From Prorocentrum cordatum (Eukaryota; Sar; Dinophyceae; Prorocentrales; Prorocentraceae): a stretch of 64,000 nt of DNA. A program made the translations under genes and the position numbers. Below, piece after piece: positions 41,722 through 51,116 of the stretch (position 1 is its first letter; every line of letters begins with the position of its first letter). Below the pieces are notes generated by a model that was not told the origin of the DNA, did not search any database, and was given only the letters and a program-made list of their open reading frames with translations. The stretch is from contig CAUYUJ010015688.1 in the NCBI GenBank assembly GCA_963575745.1, positions 1-64,000 of the forward strand. Direction: 5' to 3'.

Positions 41722-43080
41722 TCACTTCCAGTCCGAGCGCCACCCCCACTTCTTCCACTGCTCCTTCTCCTCCGCGGAAGGCTCGGCTGCCGAAGCTGCC
41801 CCGCCTGCGGCGGAACTGCTGGCGCCACCGCTGCTGGGCCACTCCCAGCCCTCCCAGTCTCCGCCGCTCTCCTCCCAGTCTCCGCCGCGGGACCAGGCGG
41901 GCTCTTGCTCCGCCGCTCTCTTCCACTCGCTGCTCCACCAGTCTGCGCCGCTCCACGCACCGTCCGCGCGCGAGGCGGGCTCCTGCTTCGCCTCCCACCA
42001 GGCCGCCTTCGCCTCCCACCAGGCCTCCCACGAGGCTGCCTGCTGAGCCCCCTCTCCTGCAGCGGCGCGCGACGGAGGTCCCGAAGCGTCGGCCTGCGGG
42101 GGGGCCTCTGGCTGGCCCAACTCCGCCACCGCGGATCCCTGAGGGGCTGGCCCAACTCCGCCACCGCGGATCCCTGAGCCAGTACCGCGGTAGGACTGCT
42201 CGTAGTTCCCTGTCGTCTTGTTCTTGTACGTGCCTTTGCCGTCCGTCTTGCCTTTCCCCGCCCTTGGCGGCCCAGGCAGGACGAGGCCACTGTCGACAGT
42301 GGCTACCTCCACTTTGTTGTTCGTGAGGCTGGTGTGGAACCTGGTGACGACGTTGTCCGTGCGGTGCACGTGGTAGTCCCAGATCGGAACGGGAGCTCCT
42401 TCGGCGAAAGGCCTTCCCATGGCACGCGCGGCGTGCCAGCGCTTGTGGTCGTGCCCGCCTATGGCCTCGCACGTGATGCGCGTGACGCCCACCGAGGGAT
42501 CAGGTCCCAGAACTCTGTCCTTCACCTCTGGTTTGAAGGCTGCCAACATTTGCCGCCATGACCATGGCTGCGTCTGTCCGACCTTGAAACTGTATGCCAT
42601 TCCCGAGGTGCGGTCGAGCACTCCTATGTCCATGGGGTCCACTTCGGTGATGTCGACCTGGTGCGTTGTTGGAAAGCCTGGGGGGTTCTCTGAGGTGTCC
42701 CTGATCCACTTCAGAGCGGTGTTGTTCCTGTTGAACGGCTGCGTCACGGGAAGCGCGTCCAGGTCTGCTCGCGTCGCCGCCACCGCGGCTTGAGCACCGC
42801 CTCCCGCCGCCACCGCGGCTGGAGCGCCACCTCCCGCCGCCGCCGCGGCTGGCTCCAGCCCTGGCGGGATACCAAGTCCTGCAGGCCGTGGCTCCGCCAT
42901 CGCGTCTTCTTGGGGGCTCTCGGCCCAGGTCGCCAAGCCGTCGGGCGGCGGAGCCCAGGGGCGGCGCCTTGCCGAGCGGGCCCTGGGGCCCCGGGTGTTG
43001 GTTCGTTTGTCGTGAGCTCTGGCGAGCTCCGCGCGGGCCTCGTTGGCGCCACCCGCGAAAAGTCGCTCTTGGGCCGACAT
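41722..43080 (-). CDS. unrecognised protein C (WD/Trp-rich C-terminus)
   Basis: Intact frame of about 450 residues from ATG 43080 (MSAQERLFAGG). The middle (about 42750-42240) looks like a folded domain with PFNRNNTALKWIRDTSENPP and HVHRTDNVVTRFHTSLTN. The C-terminal third is low complexity, rich in Trp, Glu, Gly and Ala (EWWEAKAAWWEAK style). Five NACC stem-loops lie inside it, read as SAVAE or GIRGGG depending on frame. A 35-bp tandem duplication (42122-42170 region) carries two of them. The function is unknown to me. Confidence 0.6.
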   Translation of the reverse strand: MSAQERLFAGGANEARAELARAHDKRTNTRGPRARSARRRPWAPPPDGLATWAESPQEDAMAEPRPAGLGIPPGLEPAAAAAGGGAPAAVAAGGGAQAAVAATRADLDALPVTQPFNRNNTALKWIRDTSENPPGFPTTHQVDITEVDPMDIGVLDRTSGMAYSFKVGQTQPWSWRQMLAAFKPEVKDRVLGPDPSVGVTRITCEAIGGHDHKRWHAARAMGRPFAEGAPVPIWDYHVHRTDNVVTRFHTSLTNNKVEVATVDSGLVLPGPPRAGKGKTDGKGTYKNKTTGNYEQSYRGTGSGIRGGGVGPAPQGSAVAELGQPEAPPQADASGPPSRAAAGEGAQQAASWEAWWEAKAAWWEAKQEPASRADGAWSGADWWSSEWKRAAEQEPAWSRGGDWEESGGDWEGWEWPSSGGASSSAAGGAASAAEPSAEEKEQWKKWGWRSDWK

Positions 43081-43496
43081 GGCTGCGTCGGAGGAGAACA
43101 GAATCGTTCGTCGCCGCCGCCGCCGTGTCGGTCGCCGCCGCCGCCGTGTCGTCGCCGCCGCCTCAGGGAGAGGCAACGTAATCCCCCCAGTCTGTGTCGG
43201 AATCGTCTTCTGGGTCCGTGATCGCCATTCTGCACCGCCGCAGAACTCGACCCCAATCGGGAATAACGAATCCTCCCGGGAATAGGGTTGAGAGAACGAG
43301 GCCGAACACGGTCCGATATCGCGGCGCCATCCGCCGAGCCCACGAACAAGTCCGAGCATCGACAGCAGCAACCCGAATGAAGGCCTCCCTATCTCGGGCG
43401 GCAAGCGTTTCCTCATCGTCGCAATGTGAGATTGTTGCTTCCCCTCGCGGGAACAAGCCCGCCATGTGCGATATGCAAGACTCGAGCTGAAAAGCG

Positions 43497-43930
43497 CTCT
43501 GGTAAGAGTACGAGTACGAGTACGAGTAAGAGTAAGAGAAAGAGTAAGAGTGAGACTCAGGGTGATTAAGAGTAATAGTACGCGTACGGGTAAGAGTCAG
43601 AGTCAGAGTAAGAGTAAGAGTAAGAGTACGTAAAGGTAAGAGTACAAGTAAGAGTAAGAGTACGAGTGAGAGTATAACGTAAAGGTAAGAGTACGAGTAC
43701 GAGTAAGAGCAATATTAAGAGTAAGAGTAAGAGTAAGAGTAAGAGTAGACCTCAGAGTTTAAGTAAGAGTAAGCGTACGAGTGAGAGTCAGAGTGAGAGT
43801 GAGAGTCAGCGTGAGAGCGGGAGCAACAGTAAGAGCACGAGTAAAAGACGAGTAGGAGTAGGAGTGGTGAGGAGGAGTAAGAGTAAGAGTAAGAGTGGGA
43901 GTACGGGTAAGAGTGGTGAGGAGGAGTAAG
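43497..43930. repeat. hexanucleotide repeat GAGTAA/GAGTAC
   Basis: About 430 bp of degenerate AGAGTA/ACGAGT hexamers between genes D and C. On the gene strand this is TACTCT/TACTCG, a pyrimidine-leaning tract just upstream of gene C. Confidence 0.93.
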
Positions 43931-44106
43931 ATTAGGACAATCCCTCCTAACTGTCCTGCTCCCCTTTTTTCTGCGCGCGCGTCCGCCGAAGCCCCGCGGC
44001 CGCGGGCGACTGCGCAGAGACTGCTACATACTTCACCGCGACCGCGGGTTATTAATTACCTAATCAGACTTCCCCCGCAACCGCGGGTGCGCCAGAGCCC
44101 TACCCG

Positions 44107-46383
44107 CTACCTGAGTTGCGCCACCCGGGCTGCTTGCCAGTTTTCTGGCACCACTTCTCCGCGCGCACCTCGCGATTGTCCTGGCGCATCTTGCCCTTCC
44201 CTTTCGCGCGGCGGGACGCAGTGGAGCCGAAAAAGATAAATCTTTTTCGTGTGGTCTGCGACATGGCGCGGCGGCTTCTCCTTCGACATCTGGATGGTGG
44301 GCCAGCCTCGCGATCTGTCCGCCCCCTCCCCGCCCAGGTACGCACGCTGGCCAACCGCACTCTGCGCGTGGTCGATCGCCTTTTCGACTGCAGCGGGCAA
44401 GGCCTCGACCCCGTCACCGCGGGTGATACTGTAGCCACCGCCCTCCAGCCGCTCCTTCACGCTGCCGACAGGCCCCACGATGAACATAGCGGTTGCCGAG
44501 TGGGTCTCGGCGTGAGCGTCGAAATGCAGAGTGGCGCACGCTCTCACCTGCACAAATGTGCGCGTCGCAACGAGGAACTCGTCGAGCTTGTCCGCGAAGT
44601 GGCCAGCCACGAATCGAACTGACTTCCGTCCAATGCAGTCGACGACCTTCGTCCAGTTGTCCGCCACCGCGGAGTCGATGGGCTGATCGCCACCTGGGGT
44701 CAGACTGACCACGGCCACCTTGATGGACACCATCTGCTGGATACTCACGGCCAAAGAAAACTCGCCGAACGTAATCTGGCCGACCCCAGGCAGGTTCAGA
44801 AACTGCTGCGCACCCACCTCTGACACGAACCCATCCCGCCCTGCCAGTAGGAACGGCCCTTGGTCAGAGCAGAGGAAGGGCACCTCTGCGCGCCCCTCGC
44901 CCTCTGCGCGCCCCTGGCCCTCTGCGAGGCCCTGCGTCAGCATGTCTTGGAGCTCTTTCCTCTGCTCTACTGTAGAGCACCGCACCAGTAGCATATGAGG
45001 ACCCTGGTTGCGCAGGTCGCTCGCGATCTCAGGGAGGTTGGCCCCTTCGGCAACGTCCACGTACACGCACTGAGCCTGTCCAAAGCCAAAGTCGTCGCGC
45101 GCAGCAGACCCCTCCGCGACCGCGGAGCTCTCCGCGACCGCGGAGCTCTGCTGTTCCGAACTCTGCGTGGCCTCCCACTGCCGCCAAGCGTGCCAGTGCT
45201 CCTGCGCCTGCTGCTGCTGCTGTTGGGCCCAAGCAGCCCAAGAGCTCCCAGTCCAGACCGCTGGGGGCTGTCCCCGCGCAGGCGAGGGGGGGGCGGGCAC
45301 TCCGAAAGCGGCGGCCTGTTCCGTTTGCGACCGTTGGCTCCCGGGTTGTGCACGTGGTGCTGCCGCGTCCGCTTCTTCGCTCGTGCTGCGCCTGCTGCGC
45401 CTGCTGCTGGTGGTGCTGGTGCTGCTGCTGCTGCTGCTCTTCCCCCGCTTCCCCGCCACCGCGGCTCCATCGCGTGGAGACGCCGCCGCAACCGCGGCTC
45501 CTTCTGAGGCTGGTGCGGCTGGCTTGCGCGGCTGACTGGCTGATGCGGCTGAGGCCGCTGCCTGCTGCAGTCCCCGCGCGCGCTCCTCGGCGCCGCTGGT
45601 GCCGCTGGCTGCTGCCACCATGGCGCTCCGCGGCGGAGGAACCCCACGCGGCCCGCGGCCCGGCTTCGCCGCTGCCGCCGGTGCTGCCGCGCCCGCTTCT
45701 TCGTCCGGGTGGGAGTGCGAGTCCGAGTCCGACGAGTACGAGTCCGACGAGTACGAGTCGGCCCCCTTGGTCGCGGGCTTCGGCGGACGCTCCTTCGGGG
45801 CCTGCTTCGGCGGACGCTTCTTCTCCGCTACCGCGGATTTCTCCGTGGCCCCCTTGGGCGCGAGCTTCGGCAGACGCTCCTTCGGTGCCTGCTTCGGCGC
45901 CTCCTCCAGTCTCTTCTTCCGCTCCCTGTCCTTCTTGGGCAGACGCCTCCTCTTTGCCGCCTGCTGCTGCGCCTCCTGCGGCGCCTGCTTCTTGTCCTTG
46001 TCCTTCCTGTCGTTGCTGCCCTTCTCCGCTACCGCGGATGTCTCCTTCTCCTTTTCCTTCCTCTCCTTCTTCTCCTTCTTGCCGTCCTTGTTCTTCTCCT
46101 TGTGGTCCTTGTCCTTGTGGTCCTTGTCCTTCTCCGCTACCGCGGATTTCCCCTCCTCCTCCTTGTCCTTCTGGTCCTTGTCCTTGTCCTGGCGCCGAAC
46201 GAGCTGCGCCCTCGGCCGCTTTGGCTCGGCTGGCCCGGCTTTCGCTCGTGCCGCGAGTTGCGCTTTCGGGCGGCTGCTCGGCGGGCTGCGTCGCCTGTGG
46301 CGGCGGGCCGACGAACTGTCGAGCGAGCTCGGCTCAACGCTGGTCAGTTTTGGGCGTTTCGAACGCGGGGATGCGCTGCTCAT
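44107..46383 (-). CDS. unrecognised protein D, Lys-rich with a C-terminal domain
   Basis: Long intact frame of about 758 residues from ATG 46383 (MSSASPRSKRPKL, a nuclear-signal-like basic start). Residues about 40-200 are KDK/KEKEKK-rich, a likely disordered nucleic-acid-binding region, with an S-D-S-Y-S repeat. Residues 350-450 are Gln/Ala-rich. The last 300 residues look globular (GPHMLLVRCSTVEQRKEL, GRKSVRFVAGHFADKL, HFDAHAETHSATAMFIVGP). Ten stem-loops with NACC loops sit inside, six encoding SAVAE in frame. Expected partners unknown; it lies second in the one-directional block. No family recognised. Confidence 0.62.
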   Translation of the reverse strand: MSSASPRSKRPKLTSVEPSSLDSSSARRHRRRSPPSSRPKAQLAARAKAGPAEPKRPRAQLVRRQDKDKDQKDKEEEGKSAVAEKDKDHKDKDHKEKNKDGKKEKKERKEKEKETSAVAEKGSNDRKDKDKKQAPQEAQQQAAKRRRLPKKDRERKKRLEEAPKQAPKERLPKLAPKGATEKSAVAEKKRPPKQAPKERPPKPATKGADSYSSDSYSSDSDSHSHPDEEAGAAAPAAAAKPGRGPRGVPPPRSAMVAAASGTSGAEERARGLQQAAASAASASQPRKPAAPASEGAAVAAASPRDGAAVAGKRGKSSSSSSTSTTSSRRSRRSTSEEADAAAPRAQPGSQRSQTEQAAAFGVPAPPSPARGQPPAVWTGSSWAAWAQQQQQQAQEHWHAWRQWEATQSSEQQSSAVAESSAVAEGSAARDDFGFGQAQCVYVDVAEGANLPEIASDLRNQGPHMLLVRCSTVEQRKELQDMLTQGLAEGQGRAEGEGRAEVPFLCSDQGPFLLAGRDGFVSEVGAQQFLNLPGVGQITFGEFSLAVSIQQMVSIKVAVVSLTPGGDQPIDSAVADNWTKVVDCIGRKSVRFVAGHFADKLDEFLVATRTFVQVRACATLHFDAHAETHSATAMFIVGPVGSVKERLEGGGYSITRGDGVEALPAAVEKAIDHAQSAVGQRAYLGGEGADRSRGWPTIQMSKEKPPRHVADHTKKIYLFRLHCVPPREREGQDAPGQSRGARGEVVPENWQAARVAQLR

Positions 46384-46439
46384 GCCCCCCCTCCCCCACA
46401 CTCCGTCACCGCGAAGATGGGGCAGAGGGGCTCGAGGCT

Positions 46440-46640
46440 GCACGGCTGCGGAAGGAGGAGCGAGGAGGGGCAGGAGGACGCCAGAAAGGAGAAAGGAGGA
46501 GGGCGGAGGACATGGGACAGGGAAAAGGCAGGAGGAGGAGAGCGGAACGCAGGAGCAGGAGAGCGGAGGGCAGAAAGGAGGAAGGAGGAGGGCGGAAAAG
46601 GCAGGAGGAGGAGAGCGGAGAAGGCAGGAACGAAGGGCGG
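46440..46640. other. polypyrimidine tract on the minus strand upstream of gene D
   Basis: About 200 bp of GGAGGAGAGCGGA-type purine repeats on the plus strand, giving a C/T-rich tract before gene D when read in its direction. It is directly followed by the second copy of the 117-bp satellite. Confidence 0.55.
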
Positions 46641-46643
46641 AGG

Positions 46644-46835
46644 CCGCCGTCGGCCTCCTTGAAGAGCCACAGAAAAATTGAATTCAGTTTTTGGAATTAC
46701 AAGTCGACTTTTCCATTGTTGGCTCTACAGAACTCCCCAACGCTTTCGCGGGTGACCCGGCCGCCGTCGGCCTCCTTATAGAGCCACAGAAAAGTTTCAT
46801 TCAGTTTTTGGATTTACAGGTCGACTTTTCTGCGC
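46644..46835. repeat. 117-bp satellite, second site
   Basis: Two partial units offset by exactly 117 bp (CCGCCGTCGGCCTCCTT at 46644 and 46761), same strand as the array at 39724-40191. The two sites bracket genes B, C and D. Confidence 0.88.
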
Positions 46836-46907
46836 GCGGCGCTCTCTGCCTCGGAGCGCTGGTATGTGGTGAATCGCTCCGCCACCGCGGATCGAGACCC
46901 GACCTAC

Positions 46908-47937
46908 TCACTTCTTTTTCGGCTTCTTCTTCTGGGGCGCCGCGATCTGGTCGAAGGCGGTCTGCTGCGTCGTGGCTTTTCGTTTCTTCGTCGTGGGGGC
47001 GCCGTCAAATTGTGCGACAACCTCTTGCCCCGCCTTGATTGGGGCCTTGCTGACGATGCACGGCAGCTTCACTGAATACGTGGACACCATAGGAGCCACC
47101 TCGGCCTCGGCAGTCTTCAGATGAACGTAATCACTCGCCCAAACTTGTTTCGCCGTCTCCATCGCCGCGGAGGCGTTCGCCTCGCAGTGGTGGTCTGTGA
47201 CGGCGTTCCCCTTGTGGTCACTGCGCTTGATGAACCAGAACGGGTGGACTGAGTCCCTCGGGTCCCATACGAACCCTGCGTCACCCTCCTTCGGGAGTCT
47301 GAGCTCAGGCTGCACGTGAATCCTCACGACCACCTCTTCCCCGCTTTCGACGCCAGCTTCTTCTTCTGCCTCGGCAATGGTTTTTACCCACGACACCTCT
47401 GCGCAAGCGGCTTTCGGGTGGATGAAGGCGCCCGGCCCCTCCATGACCATGGGCGCGTCCTTCTTGAACCACAATGGCACCTTCAAGTGCCCCACGGGAA
47501 TGTCTCGTGGCCACGGCCTTGACCACGCTGCCGCTCTTGATCATCGCGATAGGGATTTCGCATGTCATGTGGTCGTGGTTAGCGGACATGGCTAACGCCA
47601 GTACCTGCTCGGCAATCTGCTTGTCGTCCGAGGCGCAGGCAGAGCGCGCCCACTCGCGCCATGGAATGGTATCCACTTTGTCCCCGCTCGCTACTCCTAC
47701 TGCGGCAGACACTGTCTCGTGCGCGGTCGAAGCCCTCCCTTCTGCGTCCTGCTTGATTACCTTGGGCGTCAGAGTCTCCGTGACCACGGAGCTCTTGCCC
47801 TTCGGCCCGGGGGAAGGCGACTGCCCCTTATCATTCGGGTCGTCCCACAATTTCCCTACTTCCTGCGTCAGGTCCGTCTCCCGCGGAAACTGAGGCATGT
47901 CCGCCTTTGTCAACCCAGCCTTTCCCAATGACATCAA
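46908..47937 (-). CDS. unrecognised protein E, possibly the C-terminal half of F
   Basis: Two overlapping frames: 47937-47540 (KADMPQFPRETDLTQEVGKL, then IPWREWARSACASDDKQIAE) and, after a shift near 47510, 47495-46908 (HLKVPLWFKKDAPMVMEGPG through SVKLPCIVSKAPIKAGQEVV to a Lys-rich end). The closing part, with S-V-K-L-P-C and I-K-A-G-Q-E-V-V, faintly recalls the end of SET-domain methyltransferases, but I see no other SET motif and do not claim it. Sequence before 47937 continues toward the next frame upstream, so E and F may be one gene with an intron at about 48060-48290. Confidence 0.5.
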
Positions 47938-48054
47938 CTCCCGTAGCTTGGTCGCGATGAATGAGCTGCAATCCTTTGCGATCGCGCCCTCCTGCTCCCT
48001 GACAGACTTGCCGTCGCTGGGATTCTTCGGGGCCGCGAAAATCAGACAGCCCCA

Positions 48055-48295
48055 CTATGGGGGCGGAGGGGTCTCGAACTGCTTCCGACGGAAATGGGGG
48101 GAGGGGAACAACATGCAAGAGCAGGAAGAACGAACGACGAGGGGAGGTGAGGGAGGTGAGGGACAGAACCACTCTTGGGGAGAGGTGGAGGAAACGGACG
48201 TTGAGGGGAGGGGAGGAGTACAATTGCGAGGGGAAGAAGGGGAGAGGACGATGCTGACGAGCAGGGGGGCAGCGGTAGATAGCGCAGCTCTGCGG
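48055..48295. other. possible intron or polypyrimidine spacer between F and E
   Basis: About 240 bp that are C/T-rich in the gene direction and have no protein-like frame, while protein-like sequence is found on both sides. This fits an intron or intergenic splice-acceptor region, but I cannot fix borders by eye. Confidence 0.4.
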
Positions 48296-48329
48296 ATTTT
48301 TGCCATGACATTGACCTCCACCTCCGCAA

Positions 48330-49504
48330 TCCACTTGCACCGCAACTTCTCGGAAGTCGGCCCCTCCACTACCGCGGATGCCATTTTTCCCAGCTGCAGG
48401 AATGCACCCTCTACTTCCTTCAAGAAATCATACATCTGGAACCTCGATTGCTTCTGGAATCTGTGCGCAATGCTGGGGGAGGGGGGGGGGGGGGGGGGAT
48501 CTGGCAAAACCCTCTGGTGGGCGGCTGCTTCCAAGCCCGCTTGAGGCAGGCGTTCTTGAGTTTGGGGAACTCCTCAGGGTAGGGCGCAATCACGCCATAG
48601 GCCTCCATGCGCGTTTTGCGCACCGTCGGGTTCACGAACACACCCGTGAACGAGAACATGTCTTTCATGTGAATACTGCCCTCCCCTCCTGCATCACACA
48701 CCAATTTGAATAGGTGCAGGAAGTCAGGATGGCCGATGTCCGCCCCATGCAAATCGATGAGCTTGTCCCTCACTGGCTCGAAAGGCACGCATCCGTGGGG
48801 GTCTGTTTTGCACAAACCCACCAGGGTCGACAGGATCTCCAGGTGGCCCGTTTTCATGGCAGTTTCGTTCTTCTTGTTGAGTGCGATGCTGATTACTAGA
48901 GCTGCTTCGGGCCCCTCTTCGTCCATCCTCCAAGACAGAATCTCCCACTCCAAGCCGCCTTCGCACTGAGAACCCCACTCACCATCGTGAGCTCGCACTT
49001 TCTCCAAATTGTAGTTTCCCTTTTCGTCCAAAAGTGTCGAAAACTTGCAATCGCACTTGGCCTGCTCGGCCCCGCCACCGCGGGTCCCCGAGCACTCGCA
49101 TCCTTTTTTGTTGCCCAAGATGTTGCGGAAAGAACAATTCAGACGGCTGTGCGACAAACTACCATACTTCGCTGGCTGGCGGGATTTGCCATGCAGGGCC
49201 ATGTCCGGACCTGCCAAGATCTTCTTCGCAAAGTTGTCTTGTATGACTGTGTCGCTGCCCCCCGCCAACGCGGTTTTTCTCCCACGAGCACACCGTTGCT
49301 GTTTGCATCTATGGGGTCGTGCCCATCCTTCATGATGCTATATATAATTTGGTTCGTACGCAACGATTTCACTGGATCGCCGCCGCGGTTCTGAGGGCGA
49401 GGCGCAATCTGAAACGGCGCCGCGACCTTCTTCGACTCAACCCTGAATCGAGCTCGGTACGCGATGCTTCTTTTGATGATTTGGGCGAACGATTCGTCTG
49501 CCAT
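48330..49504 (-). CDS. unrecognised protein F with Cys-rich patch
   Basis: ATG at 49504 (MADESFAQIIKRS). The frame shifts by one at a G-run (about 49258-49265) and continues to 48420 with a Cys-rich CECSGTRGGGAEQAKCDCKF patch (about 49110-49050) and a globular-looking second half. A G18 homopolymer at 48480-48499 breaks the frame, after which KQSRFQMYDFLKEVEGAFLQL (48440-48380) and KLRCKWIAEVEVNVMAKIR (to 48300) continue it. No family recognised. It is upstream-most in the minus block, preceded by a 300-bp polypyrimidine tract. Confidence 0.5.
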
Positions 49505-50330
49505 GGCAGCTGGCCAAAGCGACCCCCGCTGCCGCGGCCCCCCCCCCCCCCCAACCCGCCACCAAAGCAGCAGACGTCGTTGCCACGGAGATGCGATCTC
49601 CGATCTTGCTCGGACCGACAAAAACGGCGATGATGTAATAGGGTGACGATTGCGACGACGGTATAATGAGTCCCTGACAATGATTTCGCTTGGTCTTCTC
49701 AACCTCTGCAGAGGAGAGAGATGAGGGAGACGGTAATGACACGAGAGGGGAGGGGAGGCAGGCAAGACGTCGGGGGGGACGAACATGGAGCGAGAGGAGA
49801 AGAATGATGAACGAATAAGAAAGGAGGAAGAGGATGTGAGGAGGACGAGGATGGACGACGAGGACAAGAAGAGGAGGGGAGGAACGATGGACGAGGAGAT
49901 ATGACTAGGAAAAAGACGAAGACTAGGAGAGGAGGCGGGAAGAGGAGGACGACGAGAAGAGGACGGAAAGACGAGGACTGGAGAGCGAAGACGAGGAAAG
50001 CAGGAGCACAAGGTCGTCGACGCCCCAGACCTCAGAACGACAACCATCGGCGACAACCATGGGCAGGGCATGTGATGTCAAAACTGCTTGTTGTCGGTCG
50101 TTCGAAAGGGGGTGTTTCACTTTATTTGGAGAATCGGATTGCGCTTTGTCCTCCTCGTGCTCCTCCACCTCTCTTCAATTCCTCTTCGTCCGCCTCGTCC
50201 TCTTCCACGCTCACATCCTCCTCCACCTTCAATCTTAAAAGGAATTGAGGGCGCCGCGAAGCAAGGCGGTCGAACGACGACGACGTTGGCGCCGATGACG
50301 ACGACGACGACGACGACGCTGACGGCATGG
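49505..50330. other. spacer at the switch between the minus and plus gene blocks
   Basis: 49690-50000 is purine-rich (GAGGAGGACGA type), hence a polypyrimidine tract upstream of gene F on the minus strand. 50038-50062 has two partial GACAACCATCG palindrome arms. 50272-50325 is a (GAC)n run. No gene recognised. Confidence 0.65.
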
Positions 50331-51116
50331 CGCGCGGCCGTGGCGCGCCAAGAAGGCGAGGGCCGCCGCGGAAGAACAGAGCAGGCGACAACCGTGACAT
50401 GTGGCGTTTTGCGCCGCCAAATCGTGGTCGGACTCGGGGCAATGGCCCCTCCTTCGGACTGACCCCTTGTCGGGCGCTCACAGGCTGGGCTTTCGTCGGC
50501 ACCTCGGGGCCTAGGATGTTTGGTAAAACTGATGGATCTCCCCGTTCCCAGGACTGGCGCGGGCTTTCTCCCTTGGTCCCCTCGCTCCTGCCCGCGCCTC
50601 TTGCTCGCCCTCTCTCCCCCTCCTTTCCCGCCGCCATTCGGCGGCTCAAGCCTTTTGAGGCCAAGCTGGGGGTCGGCCTCAGGTGGCCTAAGGCCGGGCC
50701 CCGGGACCGGGGCCGGAAGACCTTCGGGGCCGGGGCCGGGGCCGAAGGGGGGCGCCCGCGGCCGCATGGGGCCGCGCCTGGCGCCGCGCGGCTGGGGGGC
50801 GGCGGCGCTGCTGCCCGAGGGCGCGCAGCTGCGCAGCGGCGGAGAGCCCCGGTGCCGAGCGGCGCCGGCTCACGCTAGCCGCGGAGCACCCGGGGGCGGA
50901 GGGGCGGCCGCCGTGACATGGCCGCTGCCCGCCGCCGCCGAGCGGGCGGCCGGGCGCACATCAGCGCCGGCGCCCGCTCAGGACCAGGCGAGGGCGGCGA
51001 AGCGCGCACGCGCGCTGGGGCCCGCCTGGAGGAGCTGCCCCGGGGCCCCGGCGCCGCCGCCGCTCGCCGGCAGGCGCCTTGGTTGGGCCGCAGCTCCACT
51101 CATCATCCTCGCGGGG
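50331..51116. other. very GC-rich leader of the retroelement
   Basis: Open frames on both strands are Pro/Arg/Gly/Ala-rich and look compositional. It may be 5' untranslated or regulatory DNA of the element that starts downstream. No terminal repeat could be recognised because the right end lies outside the window. Confidence 0.45.

Larger units (their letters stand above)
32795..49084 (-). repeat. dispersed NACC-loop mini-hairpin family (about 41 copies)
   Basis: Plus strand: stem, NACC, complementary stem, 12-16 bp in all. Copies start at 32795, 33272, 33454, 33816, 34285, 34497, 34838, 35623, 35981, 36304, 37428, 37973, 38701, 39210, 39593, 40328, 40467, 40694, 41652, 41679, 42122, 42157, 42555, 42776, 42806, 44036, 44074, 44410, 44660, 45112, 45130, 45453, 45485, 45824, 46025, 46133, 46878, 47441, 47776, 48365 and 49071. 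Stems include TCCGC, CCCGC, GCCGC, CTCGC, CCCAC, GCCAT, CTCCAT, CACCGT and CTCCGT, each with its matching partner. The loop is CACC, TACC, AACC or GACC. In the transcripts the loop would be GGUN. Confidence 0.85.

Noticed and set aside
42176-42195. TACCGCGGTA palindrome counted as a NACC hairpin.
   Set aside because: It is a simple palindrome without a loop, so it was left out of the family, as were the loop variants CGCC at 34880 and 42836.
46908-47100. A SET-domain-like ending in protein E.
   Set aside because: Only a vague resemblance at the C-terminus; no SAM-binding or catalytic SET motif could be identified.
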